Source: Anas platyrhynchos
Lineage: Eukaryota; Chordata; Aves; Anseriformes; Anatidae
Assembly (NCBI RefSeq): GCF_047663525.1
Contig: NC_092613.1
Coordinates: 5,605,501 to 5,669,500 of the forward strand
Length of the DNA stretch: 64,000 nucleotides
Direction: 5' to 3'
Made by a program: the position numbers and the translations under genes. Positions within the stretch are counted from its first letter, which is position 1; each line of letters begins with the position of its first letter. Positions 23,058 to 33,843 of the stretch are shown piece by piece. Under the pieces are notes generated by a model. It did not search any database. It saw only the letters and a list, made by a program, of their open reading frames with translations, and was not told the origin of the DNA.

Positions 23058-23063
23058 TTTATT
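23058..23063 (-). terminator. PRELP: Distal PRELP polyadenylation signal
   Basis: Canonical AATAAA on the minus strand in the context tgaaaataaagtgattca. It is the last candidate before the GC-rich OPTC-PRELP spacer. Confidence 0.5.
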
Positions 23064-23189
23064 TTCACTGCTGCGGGGAGTAGGAGTGAAAATACCATTA
23101 AGTTGAAGTCACTCGAGAACCACATATGTCTCTAGATATATCTGTACAGTCTACCAGTATATATACACATTATATATATAAATATATAC

Positions 23190-23642
23190 ATAGGGTCTCC
23201 GGGTTTAAGGTTGAAACCTGTCGAACCCAACAAAGCCCACTGGAGGAAGAGTCGGAGAAGAGATTTTTATTCTTTCAAAGCAAAACAACGCAACCAGCTC
23301 AAATTAGCACAGGGGTTCAACGATCCTTCCAGCGCTGGCTGCAGCCCAGCTCTGGTGCATGCAGGGCATTTGGGGAGGGGGCTCCCTGCAGGAACATCCC
23401 CGTCCCCGTCCCCTTCCTGGGGAGCGGGGCACGGTGCCCGTCCGTGCCCACCCCAGGGAAGGGTCATTTTTGGTGGCTGAACACCAAGGAGGTAATGGCT
23501 GGTTTCTTTGGTTTATTGCTTTACTGCTTATTTTAATGAGATTTTTTTTTTTTTTCCCTCTGATGCTTGGCCTTAAATCTAAATCCTGAGAATCGGGAAG
23601 AAGAAAAATGGAGAATAACCCCTCTAAACCCGGACACCCTAT
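23190..23642. repeat. Inverted repeat pair, 18-bp arms 417 bp apart
   Basis: The left arm at 23190-23207 (atagggtctccgggttta) and the reverse complement of the right arm at 23625-23642 match at 17 of 18 positions. Both arms abut TA-rich DNA. If the PRELP 3' UTR spans both arms the transcript could form a long-range stem. The alternative is a short non-autonomous DNA transposon with TA target duplication, but I recognise no internal family sequence. Confidence 0.6.
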
Positions 23643-24315
23643 ATATGCAGGTATGGCTATCCAAGAGGGAAGCAATACATGTGGAAACGGGGAGGGGAGG
23701 GGAGAAAAAACGGCTTTTCCCAAGCAATAATTCTTCCCTTTTCCTTCCCTTTCCTTTTTCAAACACAACAACAACAAAAACACGAGCAAACCAAAAAAAA
23801 AAAATATCACCCAACCCACAAGGCAAAACCAGACGCGCGCGTTCGGCTGGAGAAAGCGAGGGGGGCGCAGGGAGGAGAGGGGTCGTGAGAGAGGAGCGGG
23901 GATGGCGAGGGGGTCACCCAGCCCCGGGGGGGGTGGCAGGAGGCGGGGGCTGAAATTTGGGAAGGGGGAGGATGGAGGAAGGGGGCCGGTCTCACCAAAT
24001 AAACCCAGCAGGGAGCAGGAGCGCGGGGGCTGCCCACTTGCGCATCGCCTCCTGCCAAATTTCCACCGGTCCCAGGAGCCGGAGAGCCCCGGAGCGAGGC
24101 AGAGCGGGGGCTGGAGCCTCCCCAAAAATTCGAGGCTGCCTCGGCCCGGTCCTGGGACGTGGCTCCGGCCACGAGGGGTCGTTGCCGGCCCTGCCCGGCG
24201 GTGCCAGCCCCGGTCCCCGCTCCCCGAGCCGGCCGGGGAACGAGGGGACCTCGGCGGGGACCTGGCACCACCCTGCCCGGGGGCAGCCCTGCTCCATCAC
24301 GCTTTGGTTTCTGGG

Positions 24316-24340
24316 TTTATTTTATTTTATTTTATTTTTT
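24316..24340 (-). terminator. PRELP: Proximal PRELP poly(A) signal cluster within (TTTTA)n
   Basis: A TTTTA pentanucleotide repeat on the plus strand reads as four overlapping AATAAA motifs on the minus strand, about 650 nt after the PRELP stop. It could give a short 3' UTR isoform, or be only a simple repeat that resembles a signal. Confidence 0.4.
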
Positions 24341-24988
24341 GAATTATTTTTTCCCTAGGGATCCACGGGTGGAGGTGGCCACAGGAGCACCCGGTGTGAT
24401 GGGAGGTGGTCCCGTGGGCACGCAGCCCCCCGGGCTTCCTAAAGAGGGGCTGTGCCCGGCTCTGGTGCACGCTGCGGTGCCAAGAACCAGGATGCAGCCA
24501 GCTGGATTTTAGGATTTTGGGGGGTTTGGTGTTGGTACAGGCTGTGGCTGCCTCTGAGCTGAAAGAGCTCCACCCTGGGGCACTGTGCTGGCTGTCCTGC
24601 TGCTCAGCTCACTCCTATCCTATCACCTCAGCTCCATCAGGAGATGCTTTGGGACCAAGCTGGGACCTCCCAAACCTCGGCCAGGTCAAGGGGGGAGACA
24701 GAGCCAGCTCCAGAGCTGGCCAGGGTCCGGGCAGGCGAGGCAGGGCTGATGCTGGGAGCTGGGACAGCCTCTGCACCACGGTGCCATCCTGCAGCCAACG
24801 CTCCCCAGGGAGGCAGAAGCCACACGAGCCCACGGCCAGTGCAGGCAAGGAAAAGTGGGGACACGAGAGGGACGGAGAGGCAGGGTGTGAGCAGGGGGAG
24901 AGGGAGGCAAAGGGGGTCCCGAGTGTCAAACGCCGATGGCGGGGTCGAGTCTCTGTGCAAAGCCAAGTCCTGGGAGAGGCGCACGGGG

Positions 24989-27722
24989 CTAGAAAACCAC
25001 GGACTGCAGGAGACGGAAACACATCATCAGGTCCAAGGGGATGGGGGGCTTCAGCAGGTTCCCGTCCAGCCGCAGGTACCGGAGCCGGGGCACGCTGTCC
25101 AAGTCGGAGGGGGAGAAGTCCTGGATGGACATCAGCGAGGTGGGGCAGATCTGCGTCCCGTTGATTTCTGCGGGGAGAGAAGGAAAAGCAGGGTGAGGGT
25201 TAGGGGAGGCGGAGAGGGATGCTAGAAGCCCCCCCGAAAACCTGCTGCAGCACCGTTACGCCGGAGATAACATTAATAACCGCTGATCCGGTGCGCTGCC
25301 TGCTTCTGGATTTCCATACATTTATCCCCACCCCAGGGCCTGCGTTATAGGAAATAAAAAAAAGATTGAAGAGAAAAGAAAATGAGGATTCTTATGTCAT
25401 TACCCAACCCCAGGGACTGAAGTCTTATAAAAGCTGGGTAAAAAAAAAAAAGAAAAAGATGGAATATGAGGTGCACGACCACGCAGGCATCTCTCCATGG
25501 GCAGCCCCAGCAGGACCTGGTACCCAGACGAGTGCTCCGAGCCAGCAGCAGCCCCCACCTTCACTCCACCGTCCCCTTTGAGGCAGTTTGGAGTTGCTTA
25601 ACCAAAAAACAGGCATTTATCAGTGTTCCTCATCCCTGGGAACCAACCCGGTGACCCCTCCCCAGAGAAGGGAGGTGGTTTTATGCGGGTTTTGCCCCTC
25701 TCCCTGGCACCACGTCCCACCACGTGCTTGGCTCCAGAGGAGCCGGTGTCTCGCTCATCCCATCCCAGCTGATGCTGCAGTCAGTGCAGGAGCCCCCTGT
25801 GAAAGCCATGCTCTAATTTTACATCTCCTCCTCGGCAGCAGGCTGCTTTGGCACGTGAAGCCGCACACCATCACCTCCCAGTAAGCACCACCAGACGTCA
25901 AAACGCTCGTGTCACACCGCAGGCTGGGACCAGCATCCTGCAGGGTGTCTGCTTCCCCCCAAAAAAAAGTGACGATGCCCCGTGCAGGCCCCATAAATCC
26001 AGCACAACCAGATGCACGAGAGCCCAGCTCGCTTTCCTCGAAGCACGTGGAGGGCTCCTGGCAGGAGCGCTGCATTCCTGCTCCCCTGCCGACAGCAGGG
26101 ACAGCAGGCTGCTGGCCCTCTAAACGCAGAAACATCTGGGGTGACCAGGAATGGGGCTCCGTCTTCTTTTCTAACGTGCTGGCTGGGTTCAGACGTTTCA
26201 CAGGCCAGCACCTCTCCCGTGAAGTTGCTGTGCTCCGCCTGGAACGGTGCGAAGCTGCCCCGCTTGGCTTGCCAAAACAACCTCCATCGCAGCCCTGTTC
26301 TCCCTGTTCCTTCCTCTGCGAGGCTCAGCTCGGGAGCTAAGCTGGGTTATTTCTAACCATCTTGACTGCGTGTTTGGCATCTGTTCTTAAAATATGCGCA
26401 CAGCCTCTCCTTTTTAAATATCCCTATTTCTGAGCCTTGCTGGGGAAGTGACTATCTAGATGGCAGGTAGCCCCCAAGAATTGCTGCCCGTGGCTATGAA
26501 TGAGAAGAGCCCTGAAGCAGCAAGGGGGATTTAGCCTTGGTCCTCTACTAGCACCCTAATTCTTGGGTCATCCTTCCCCACCCACAAATCCATCCTCTGC
26601 AGGGCTCTGTTTGCCTGCAGAAAATCCCCAGCTCATCTCATTGCTGCATCCCCCTTTGAAAAGATCACATCCTACTGGGTTAAAAACCGTCCTTTTTAAG
26701 CAAAACGCTTCCCATCCCCGAGCCTATCCTCTCCCTGAGCCTCTCCCCGGCCTCCCGACGTGCCGACGGGACTCACTTTCGATGGAGTTGTTGTTCAGGT
26801 AGAGGTGCTCCAGCTTGGAGCTGATGAAGGGGACGTTGGTGAGCTTGTTGTGGGCCAGGTGCAGCACCAGCAGGTTGGTGAGGTTGAAGGAGTTCTTGGG
26901 GAGCCCCTTGTCGGAGATCTGGTTGTAGTTGAGCCGGATGAAGGCCAGGTTGGGAAACTCCTTGAAGTAGTCGCTGGGGATGTCCTCGATGTTGTTCCTG
27001 TCCAGGAAGAGCTGGTGGATGGCGTTGGGCACGCCGGGGGGCATTTTCCTCAGGATGTTGTGGGCGAGGTTGAGTTGCATGAGGTTCTTGAGTCCCTTGA
27101 AGGTGTTTTTGTTGAAGACGCCGTCACTGAGCTTGTTGTGGTGCAGGTCCAGGAGCACCAGGTTCTCCAGCTTGTTGAAGACCCCGGCAGGGATCTTGGA
27201 GATCTGGTTCCTGCTCAGCCGCAGCTGCTCCAGGTTGGGCGGCAGGAAGGCGGGCACCTCCTTCAGCTGGTTCTTCTCCATGTAGAGGAAGATGAGGTTT
27301 TCCAGCTTCTCCAGCACCCTCCTGTCCACCTTGCGGATGCGGTTGTTGTCCAGGTTGACCCATTTCAGCCCCGTGGCGTTCCTGAAGGACTCCTCCGGGA
27401 GGTCGTCGATGAAGTTGTTCTGGAGGTAGAGGTAGTGGATGCGGGGCGGGATGATGGGCACCTTCCGCAGGTTGCGGCTGTCACAGTACAGGGCAGAGGG
27501 GAAATCCGGGGGGCAGTAGCATTCCCGGGGGCAGTCGGGGAAGACGGAGGGGGGACCGGGAGGCAGGGGTGGGGGCAGCTCGGTGGGCTCGACGGGTTCC
27601 TCGGGCTCGATGGGCTCGGGAGGCGGGCGGGTGGGTTTCCGGGGGGGCTTCCTCCGCTGCCCGCTCACCTCCGAGATCAGCACAAGAACGAGTGGGAGAA
27701 GCAATCCGAAGGCCACCCTCAT
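24989..27722 (-). CDS. PRELP: Prolargin (proline/arginine-rich end LRR protein), two coding exons
   Basis: Secreted class II SLRP; in mammals it anchors basement membranes to collagen through its LRRs and binds heparan sulfate through a basic N-terminus. The coding exons on the minus strand are 27722-26777 and 25167-24989, split in phase 1 (A|AA) with GTGAGT donor and CGCAG acceptor, giving 1125 nt and 374 aa (human about 382). Residues 1-21 are a signal peptide. Residues 22-36 are a short basic Pro-rich stretch and residues 37-50 are Pro/Glu-rich. The class II cysteine cluster C-x3-C-x-C-x9-C is at 64, 68, 70 and 80, followed by about ten LRRs and the C-terminal ear with Cys323 and Cys365. 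N-glycosylation sequons include NAT, NLT, NNS and NGT. The LRR region closely follows human PRELP, including the SIEKINGTQICP segment across the splice. Compared with human, the RP-repeat heparin-binding region is much reduced. Confidence 0.97.
25168..26776 (-). other. PRELP: PRELP intron between the two coding exons
   Basis: A 1.6-kb intron bounded by GTGAGT (donor at 26776) and a pyrimidine-rich CGCAG acceptor (AG at 25169-25168). The content is moderately AT-rich near 25250-25470, with a short poly-A at 25441-25450. I see no second gene or recognisable repeat in it. Confidence 0.8.
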
Positions 27723-27829
27723 GGTCCAGATGTTTGCCTGAGGGAGGCAAGGAGAGGTGGGTTAGGAAGCGCCCGATTTAGGCACCGCATCGCCTCCCGT
27801 CGCCGCTCGCTCCGCCAGCGGGAGCTTAC

Positions 27830-27915
27830 CCCACATCTCTGCCAGCAGCCTGCTATTTTCTCTCCTTCCCCTTGGAAGTTATCTTTACTTCCAAGCCCTC
27901 TCTCGAGCGTGAGTC
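27830..27915 (-). other. PRELP: Predicted PRELP 5' non-coding exon and short intron 1
   Basis: Mammalian PRELP has a non-coding first exon. Here a strong donor (GGG|GTAAGC, GT at 27829-27828) and an acceptor just before the ATG (ctccctcag, AG at 27739-27738) define an intron of only 92 nt (27829-27738). It has a textbook branch-point candidate (TTCCTAACCC) about 25 nt before the AG. Exon 1 would run from about 27915 to 27830. The left boundary is set by a TATA-like box and is approximate. Confidence 0.55.
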
Positions 27916-27955
27916 ACTGAGATCCCCCCCTCCCTGGCTCAGCTTTATGCCATTG
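27905..27955 (-). promoter_or_regulatory. PRELP: Putative PRELP core promoter: CATAAAG box and AP-1 site
   Basis: On the minus strand a TATA-like CATAAAG (27949-27943) lies about 30 nt upstream of the predicted start of exon 1. A perfect AP-1 consensus (TGAGTCA on the plus strand, 27910-27916) falls at the expected start site. The gene needs a promoter here if exon 1 is correct. AP-1 control is inference. Confidence 0.45.
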
Positions 27956-27993
27956 TGGGGGGGTTGCCTTTTTTCCAGTCTCATTTGGTGGTG

Positions 27994-28013
27994 TTTTTTT
28001 TTTTTTTTTTTTT
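27994..28013. repeat. Poly-T run (20) upstream of PRELP
   Basis: Homopolymer about 80 bp upstream of the predicted PRELP start site (a poly-A in the gene's orientation). Confidence 0.9.
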
Positions 28014-31000
28014 GAGTGTTAGATTTTTAAATTTTTGTTTGGCTTTTTAAGGAACAGCCCATGGATGGGGGAAGAGTCACCTACACACAAGCCACAGAAA
28101 GGAGTTTGGGGATAATTCCACTCCTTCAGCATCGAGCTGCACGAGGGTCCTAACACTGCAAGGAAATTGGGCGATAAATCTGGCAAAGGACGAGACGAGG
28201 GGTCAGAAAAAGAAAAATAGAGAGTAGAAATCCCTTGGCCAGTGGGAAGTGGGACAATGATGGGCCAGGAGGGGACATTTTCCTGCTCTGAGCCCCAGCA
28301 TCCCTTCAGCTTCCATGGGCAGATGTCCCCAGTGATGGGCAGGAGCCCTGCTGCCGCTGCGCCCTCTCCCAGGAGGATGGATTGCCCCTTCAGGGGCCTT
28401 GATGGATTAGGGTTAATTTTGCTCTCGAGCCAAAAAATCAATGATTCAGCAACAAATTGGCTGAGCAACAGTGTCGGAAGGCCAGCAGCAGTTAGCAGAG
28501 CGGTGAAGATGGATAGGGGTGTGCTTCAGGGACCAGGCTTTAAGGCAGGGTGGCACATTTCCAAGGCTCCGTGATAGAAGGGACATTTGCAAGATTGCAC
28601 ATGGGCCATACCAAAGGTGTTTGGCTAGACAGCTCCCCGTGCTGCCCAAATAAATGATCCATCACCTCCAGTCCCACCGCAGGGTGCCAGGCTGGTAATT
28701 TAGGGGGGGTCCCAGTAGAAGTGGGAGATCTGGAGGGATCGGGCAAGGTCTCCAGGGAGCCCCTCCTGGACACCAGCCCATCACATGCACCACCTCTCCC
28801 CCTCTTGACCACATCCTGATTTTTGGGGTTGTCACCAAGCCCGGGAAGGTTTCCTCTCCCATCCCTGCCCTCCCTGCTGCTGCCTGGAGCTGCAGCAACC
28901 TTCCCTGCAAGGCTCCTGCTGGTTGCTCTCCAGCTGGCAGCTCGGAGGATGGAGGAACCCAGCGCCTTGCAGACGAGCTCCCCAGAAAGCCCTGTGCAGA
29001 AGGTGCTTTGGATGCTCCCCGGACCAGCTGGAGCAGGCCAGGCTCCGTGTTTTTTGGGCAGGCAGCAGATCCCCGGGGGTGTTCACCAGGCTTTTCCCAG
29101 CCGCGTTTGGCACCCCAGCGGGAGCGGAGCCGAGCTGGATGCACGGCGAGGCAGATGGAGGAGCTCAGCAGAGCCAGGGTAGGAAGGAGAAGAGAGTGAG
29201 GTGAGACAGGGAGGAAGAGGAGCCCAGGAGGAGGACGGATCTCCCGGGCTCACAGAGTGGCTGCTGCAGGAGACACAGCTGGGATGGATGGCAGCGTGGG
29301 GCACCAGCTTTGGGTGATGCTGGAGCTAAAAAATCAGGCTGCCTCGGGCTGCACCCACCCCCAAGCCTCCTCCTGCTGCTTTTCCCTGGCGCATAAATGC
29401 CTTCCCAGGTACCCCCCGGCACAGCAACCCCATTTCCATCGCAGCATCCCACCAGGACCCGCATCCCACCCGCGGAGCCCGCAGGGACCCTCGGTGGGTG
29501 CTGCTCCCAGCCCCTGGGGCCGCGCCAACCCCGCTGCCTTTGAAGCGATCCCAATCCCACGCATTCCTGGGGCTCAACAGCATTGACTCTCTCCATGAAA
29601 AGAGCCTGTTCTCACCCCCCCACCCCCCAGGCCCAGCCTCGTACTTTCCTTTTTGTCTCGCTCAGCTCCCATCTGGCTCTGTTTAACCCTACAAGCCTCC
29701 CATGCCTGCTGTTTTCAATCAGAGCTCTGGCATCTCGCTGGGGGAAGGGAGGAACGGGGAGGAGGGGGGGGGGGGGGGAAAAGAGCAACGGGGCTCGAGC
29801 CCTGCCAGATATTCAGCTCAGCAGTACTGCAGTCAGTCCCCTTCGGGGATGTACGTGCGTGCTCCCGTGTTGTCAGAGCACAGCTTCAGCAGCAGGCTGC
29901 AGAGAACAGACAAAATTCGCCGCACGTGGGCCCCTCCCTGGCCCCCACAGCATCCCTGCTCTCCTCCCTGCACGCCCTCTCCCCCCCCACACACTTCATC
30001 CCAGACTATTTCCATCGGATTTCGCATCAGCTCCAAAACTCAGACCTGGATTTTCACACCCACAAAGCCCCCGGGGAGCTGGGGAGGGGAGGGGGCTGAG
30101 GTCTGCATTTGGCTGGTTGCAAAGGGAGGAGGCAGCTGGGATGTGAAATTCCAGCCAGCACTCGCCACAGTCCAGGATTTTGGCTCCCTCCTCCTGCAGA
30201 GCACGGCTCCGTGCAGAACAATGTCACCCCAAGGGTGGGGGACGAGGCAGCGGTGTCACCCCATCGGGCTCAGGAGCTGGCTCAGCTCTCGACCCTTTCA
30301 GAAGCCACCCGGCACGCGCGCACGGGCACCCCTGTGCCATCCTCTCCGCGCGAGGTTTCGGCGCTGCGGATGTCGCGGGGCTCAGCAGGGATAGTCATGG
30401 AGCCAGAAATTCAAAGGGCAGCACCCCGTGCCCTTTGTCGGCACAGCAGAGGCAGACACAGCCCCTCACAGCCACTGCGCCGCCTGCACCCCGCTGCCAC
30501 GTCCCTACGGGGACGGGACCACAGCCCGTGGGACCACAGCCTGCCCACGGTGGCCGGGCAGGACACCAAGCTGCCAGCTCCACCGCGGCCCCTTGTGCCG
30601 CCTGTCCCCACCGGTGGCACCCCACAAAGCCACAAGCGAGGAGCCAGAGGCAGTCGCAAGCTTTACGGTCCCCTCCGGCACGCTGGAAGGCCCAGAGCCG
30701 GCTCTCCCTGGCCACGGCAGCGTTGGCAGCCTGTTCTCCGTCGACTTTCACACAGTTGAATGTCCTGGCGTGAACGCAAGAAGCGGATTTCTGAGTCCCA
30801 CGCCCTGATCCTGCACGAGCACTGGCCGCCGACCCCGCGGCACAGCGCCTGCTCCGCAAACGCCTCCCCTCCACCTTTCCCAGCGGTCCCCGACGGGCAG
30901 GAAAACTCAAACCCCGGGTACCCCGAGGAATCCCTGCAGCTGGAACCAAGTTAAATCCCAAAGCAACGAATGCAGGCAGCAAACCAACAGCCTGGTGCGA

Positions 31001-33814
31001 GGAAAAGGCTCGATTCATGAGCGAAATCTGCTCAGGCACCGCCTGAACCGAGCACAGCTTGGCCCAGGTGCAAGAGCACAGCACCCAGCAGATGCCAGCC
31101 TGGATTTTCCCGGGAGAGGCAGCTGCACGCTCGCTCACCCCGTAACAATTGCCCGAAAAACGCAGCACAACAGCTGGAAATTCCAGCCCCGAGTGCCGCT
31201 GGTGTTTGCTTTCCCAACACTTTATCCGCGCTGCATCTCACCAACCCCGAGCAGCACCGGGTGCCAAGGGCAGGCAAAAATCCCAGCTGCTGGGGGCAGA
31301 GGGAGCTTTGCAAAGGTCCCCGGGGGATTTGCCCCAGACAGAAGTCACAACTGCTCTCCCTCGGGTGTCCCCCGCCCTCCCCACCTCCTCCTGCAGCCGT
31401 TTGGGATGCCGAGGGGGGCAGCTGGCTCTGGGCAGTTGTCCCTGATGGATCCGGGCCCCCTGCTCCTGTAAAGGTGCCACGGGGGGATAAAGGGAGCCTT
31501 TGGTTTTGGGGAGGCAAAGACAAAGCCTCGGTGGCTGGACCAGAGATTCCTCCTAGCCCATTGCTTGCAGCCCTGCTCCCTTCACAGCTCTCCCACTGCT
31601 GCCTCCAGCTCACATCTCACCTCTGCCCCCCTGGCTGGAAAACACCCCCAGCCTCGCTGGGAACCTGCAGGCAAAGGCAGAATGAGGAAAGCAACCTAAA
31701 AATAACCCCAAGGAGCCAGCAAAGCTCCCCTGTCGGCCTCCCTCCGCCTCCAGCTGCCGTAACAGCCCATTGGGCTCTCTGCAAGAGCCTGGGTCTGCTC
31801 AGCTGGAACCGAAACAGGGAGCCCTTTATCCAGCACTGCTGGGAATGCTGCAGAAAGGCTAACCAAGCCTGTCCTCGGAGGGGAGGGCAGACACCCGCAC
31901 GTCCCCGGGGCACCCTGGGGAGCACTGATGCAAGGAGCCACTCCTCTCGCCCTTTCCCAGCCGAGGGCTGTCTGCCTGGCCGGGACCGGAGCCGGCACTG
32001 CAGCCACCAGACTGGTTGCAAAAGGCTCGCCACGTTCACTGAGACCCCCCCCCAGCTGGAGGGCCCGTGGGAAGGCAGTGAGCATCTCTGCTGCCTTCCC
32101 CTGCCAGCAATTCCTCCTCCTCCTCCTCCTCTCACACCCCGTGTCCCTATAGCCCTTCCCAGGGCTGCCTCGGGCTCAGCCCACCCGCAGACCCCTTGCC
32201 ACACACGGGGCCAGCAGCTGAGCACCCATGGAAACAAATTACAGGGGAAAACACTCCCAAATCGCTCACAGCTCAGCCTCGAGCCTGCCCCACGCCCCCC
32301 CTGCTCCCCTCCCAGCAGATACCTCGCGCCAGCCCCTCCAGCTCTGCTTTCTCTACAAGTTGGGAACCGCTCGCTGATGCTTTATCAGCTCCTTCTGCCT
32401 CATCCCTCCCCTCCAGCCCCTTCCCAAGGCGGAGGAAACCTCCCCCAGCTGTGCTTTCATCCCTTCCCAGGTGGAAGCACTCAGCCCCTCGCCCTGCCAG
32501 CAGGCTGGGACACCCAGCACGCCGCCCTGGCTCCATCCTGCTCGGTGCTGGGCTGGCCCAGGAGCGGCTCCTTCCCCAGGGCAGCGACCACGGCTCGCGG
32601 GATGCCGAGCACCACATAAGGCAGGCCCCGCGATCGCAGGCTCCCAGGAAAGTTTCCAAGCCTTCATGTGCTGCGTGCTTCGCCTCCGGCTGCCAAGAGG
32701 ATGAATTTATTTTTTATTTTTTTGCTTTGCGCCCTGGGGATGCTTTTTCCTAAAAGCACGCAGCTCTCAAACAGGAGGGGAAGGGAGAAAAATGAGTCCT
32801 GTCTGTGCACCAAAACATTTCCCCGGGACTTGAGGGAACGTCGCTGCCCCACTGCCTCCTCCCTCGTCTCCTGCCTCTGCTGGAGCAGGCACAAAGAGCC
32901 GGCTCCCAGCCCTGTAGGGCTGTGGGGGGGCTGTGTGGGGTGGCAAAGCGGGCGCTACGTGCGCCGGGAATGGGATCCAGGCTCTGCCTTTTGGGTGGGG
33001 GCGCAGGGCTCTGCCGCTGAAACTCAGAAAACCCTCGCTGGACATCGCCCCCGGGGCTCCCAGAAGTTGTGTGGCTGCACCGTGCCACCCGGCTCACCGC
33101 TCGGGACCCTCGGCAGCCCCCTGCCCCCTTTCCCTGCAGCCCCCTCTGGAAAGCAGGAGCTCAGCACCCCGCTGCCCGCGGTGCACGAAGCGCCGGGAGC
33201 AGCCCCAGCTCCGCAGGCGTGCGCTCTCCTCCCAGCCTCTCTCCCTCTCCTCGCACGCTTTTCCTGCTGCTTTCCCAGGCAGGGGATTGCCCCGGACACG
33301 ACTCGGGTTGTGCAGCCTCCTCCTGACCCCCCCCAGCTCACCCACCAGGCTGGAGAGCCAGAGCCGAGCCCGTGTGTGGTTGGGAGCGTGGGTCGGAGCA
33401 GGGGGGGACCCGGGGGGGACCAGGGGGTCCGAATACGCCTGGCAGCAGCCCCAGCGCCGCCGCTCACGGGACTTTCTTCTGGCTCTCAGCCCCCTCCACC
33501 CCCAGCCTTTGCCCCACGCTGAGCAAAACTCCTGCAAAATAAAAGGGAAAAGGGGAAGGAAACAAAAGACTCCAGCTGCTGAAGAACAGAAAACCCAAGA
33601 GAGGAGAGAGAAAAGGAGCAGCAAAACGCCGCCGTGCGTGTGAGAGAGGCCAGAGAGGGCAGGAGCATCGTGGACCAGTGCAGCATCCAGGCTGGGTCAA
33701 GGCAAGGCGAGAAGAGCCTCGGGGGGGAAAGCACCTGCCCACAGCTTACCTGCGTGCACCTCTCCCTCCTCCTGCCTCTTATTAATCCCCAAGACAATTT
33801 CTCTCTGGCTGTTT
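28014..33814. other. PRELP-FMOD gap, left part, no gene recognised
   Basis: GC-rich non-coding DNA upstream of PRELP. It contains a 15-nt poly-G (29764-29778) and no recognisable coding exon or transposon. The longest frame (31261-32619 plus, 452 codons) is Pro/Ser/Leu-rich and overlaps equally unlikely frames on both strands. Confidence 0.6.
29764..29778. repeat. Poly-G run (15)
   Basis: Uninterrupted G run with strong G-quadruplex potential. Also a likely spot of sequencing length error. Confidence 0.9.
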
Positions 33815-33843
33815 CCCTCCTCCTCCTCCTCCTCCTCCTCCTC
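33815..33843. repeat. (CCT)n trinucleotide repeat
   Basis: Nine uninterrupted CTC/CCT units immediately left of the orphan CpG island. Simple sequence repeat on a polypyrimidine strand. Confidence 0.9.

Larger units (their letters stand above)
23040..24988 (-). other. PRELP: PRELP 3' untranslated region (inferred extent)
   Basis: From the TAG stop at 24991-24989 the minus strand runs about 1.95 kb to an AATAAA (plus-strand TTTATT at 23058-23063) followed by a plausible CA cleavage site near 23045. Earlier AATAAA copies exist in the (TTTTA)n stretch at 24316-24340, and others near 23513 and 23268, so shorter alternative ends are possible. The region includes AT dinucleotide tracts (23155-23190) and an inverted repeat. 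Confidence 0.5.

Noticed and set aside
23155-23190. TATA-rich dinucleotide tract as a promoter
   Set aside because: A long degenerate AT repeat in the PRELP 3' region, not a positioned TATA box.
26760-27920. 386-codon plus-strand open frame
   Set aside because: It is the antisense shadow of PRELP coding exon 1; Val/Leu/Glu/Gln-rich pattern is the complement of the LRR codons.
31261-32619. 452-codon plus-strand open frame
   Set aside because: Pro/Ser-rich, with similar frames on the other strand at the same place; no splice or family support. Long frames are common here because stops are rare in GC-rich DNA.
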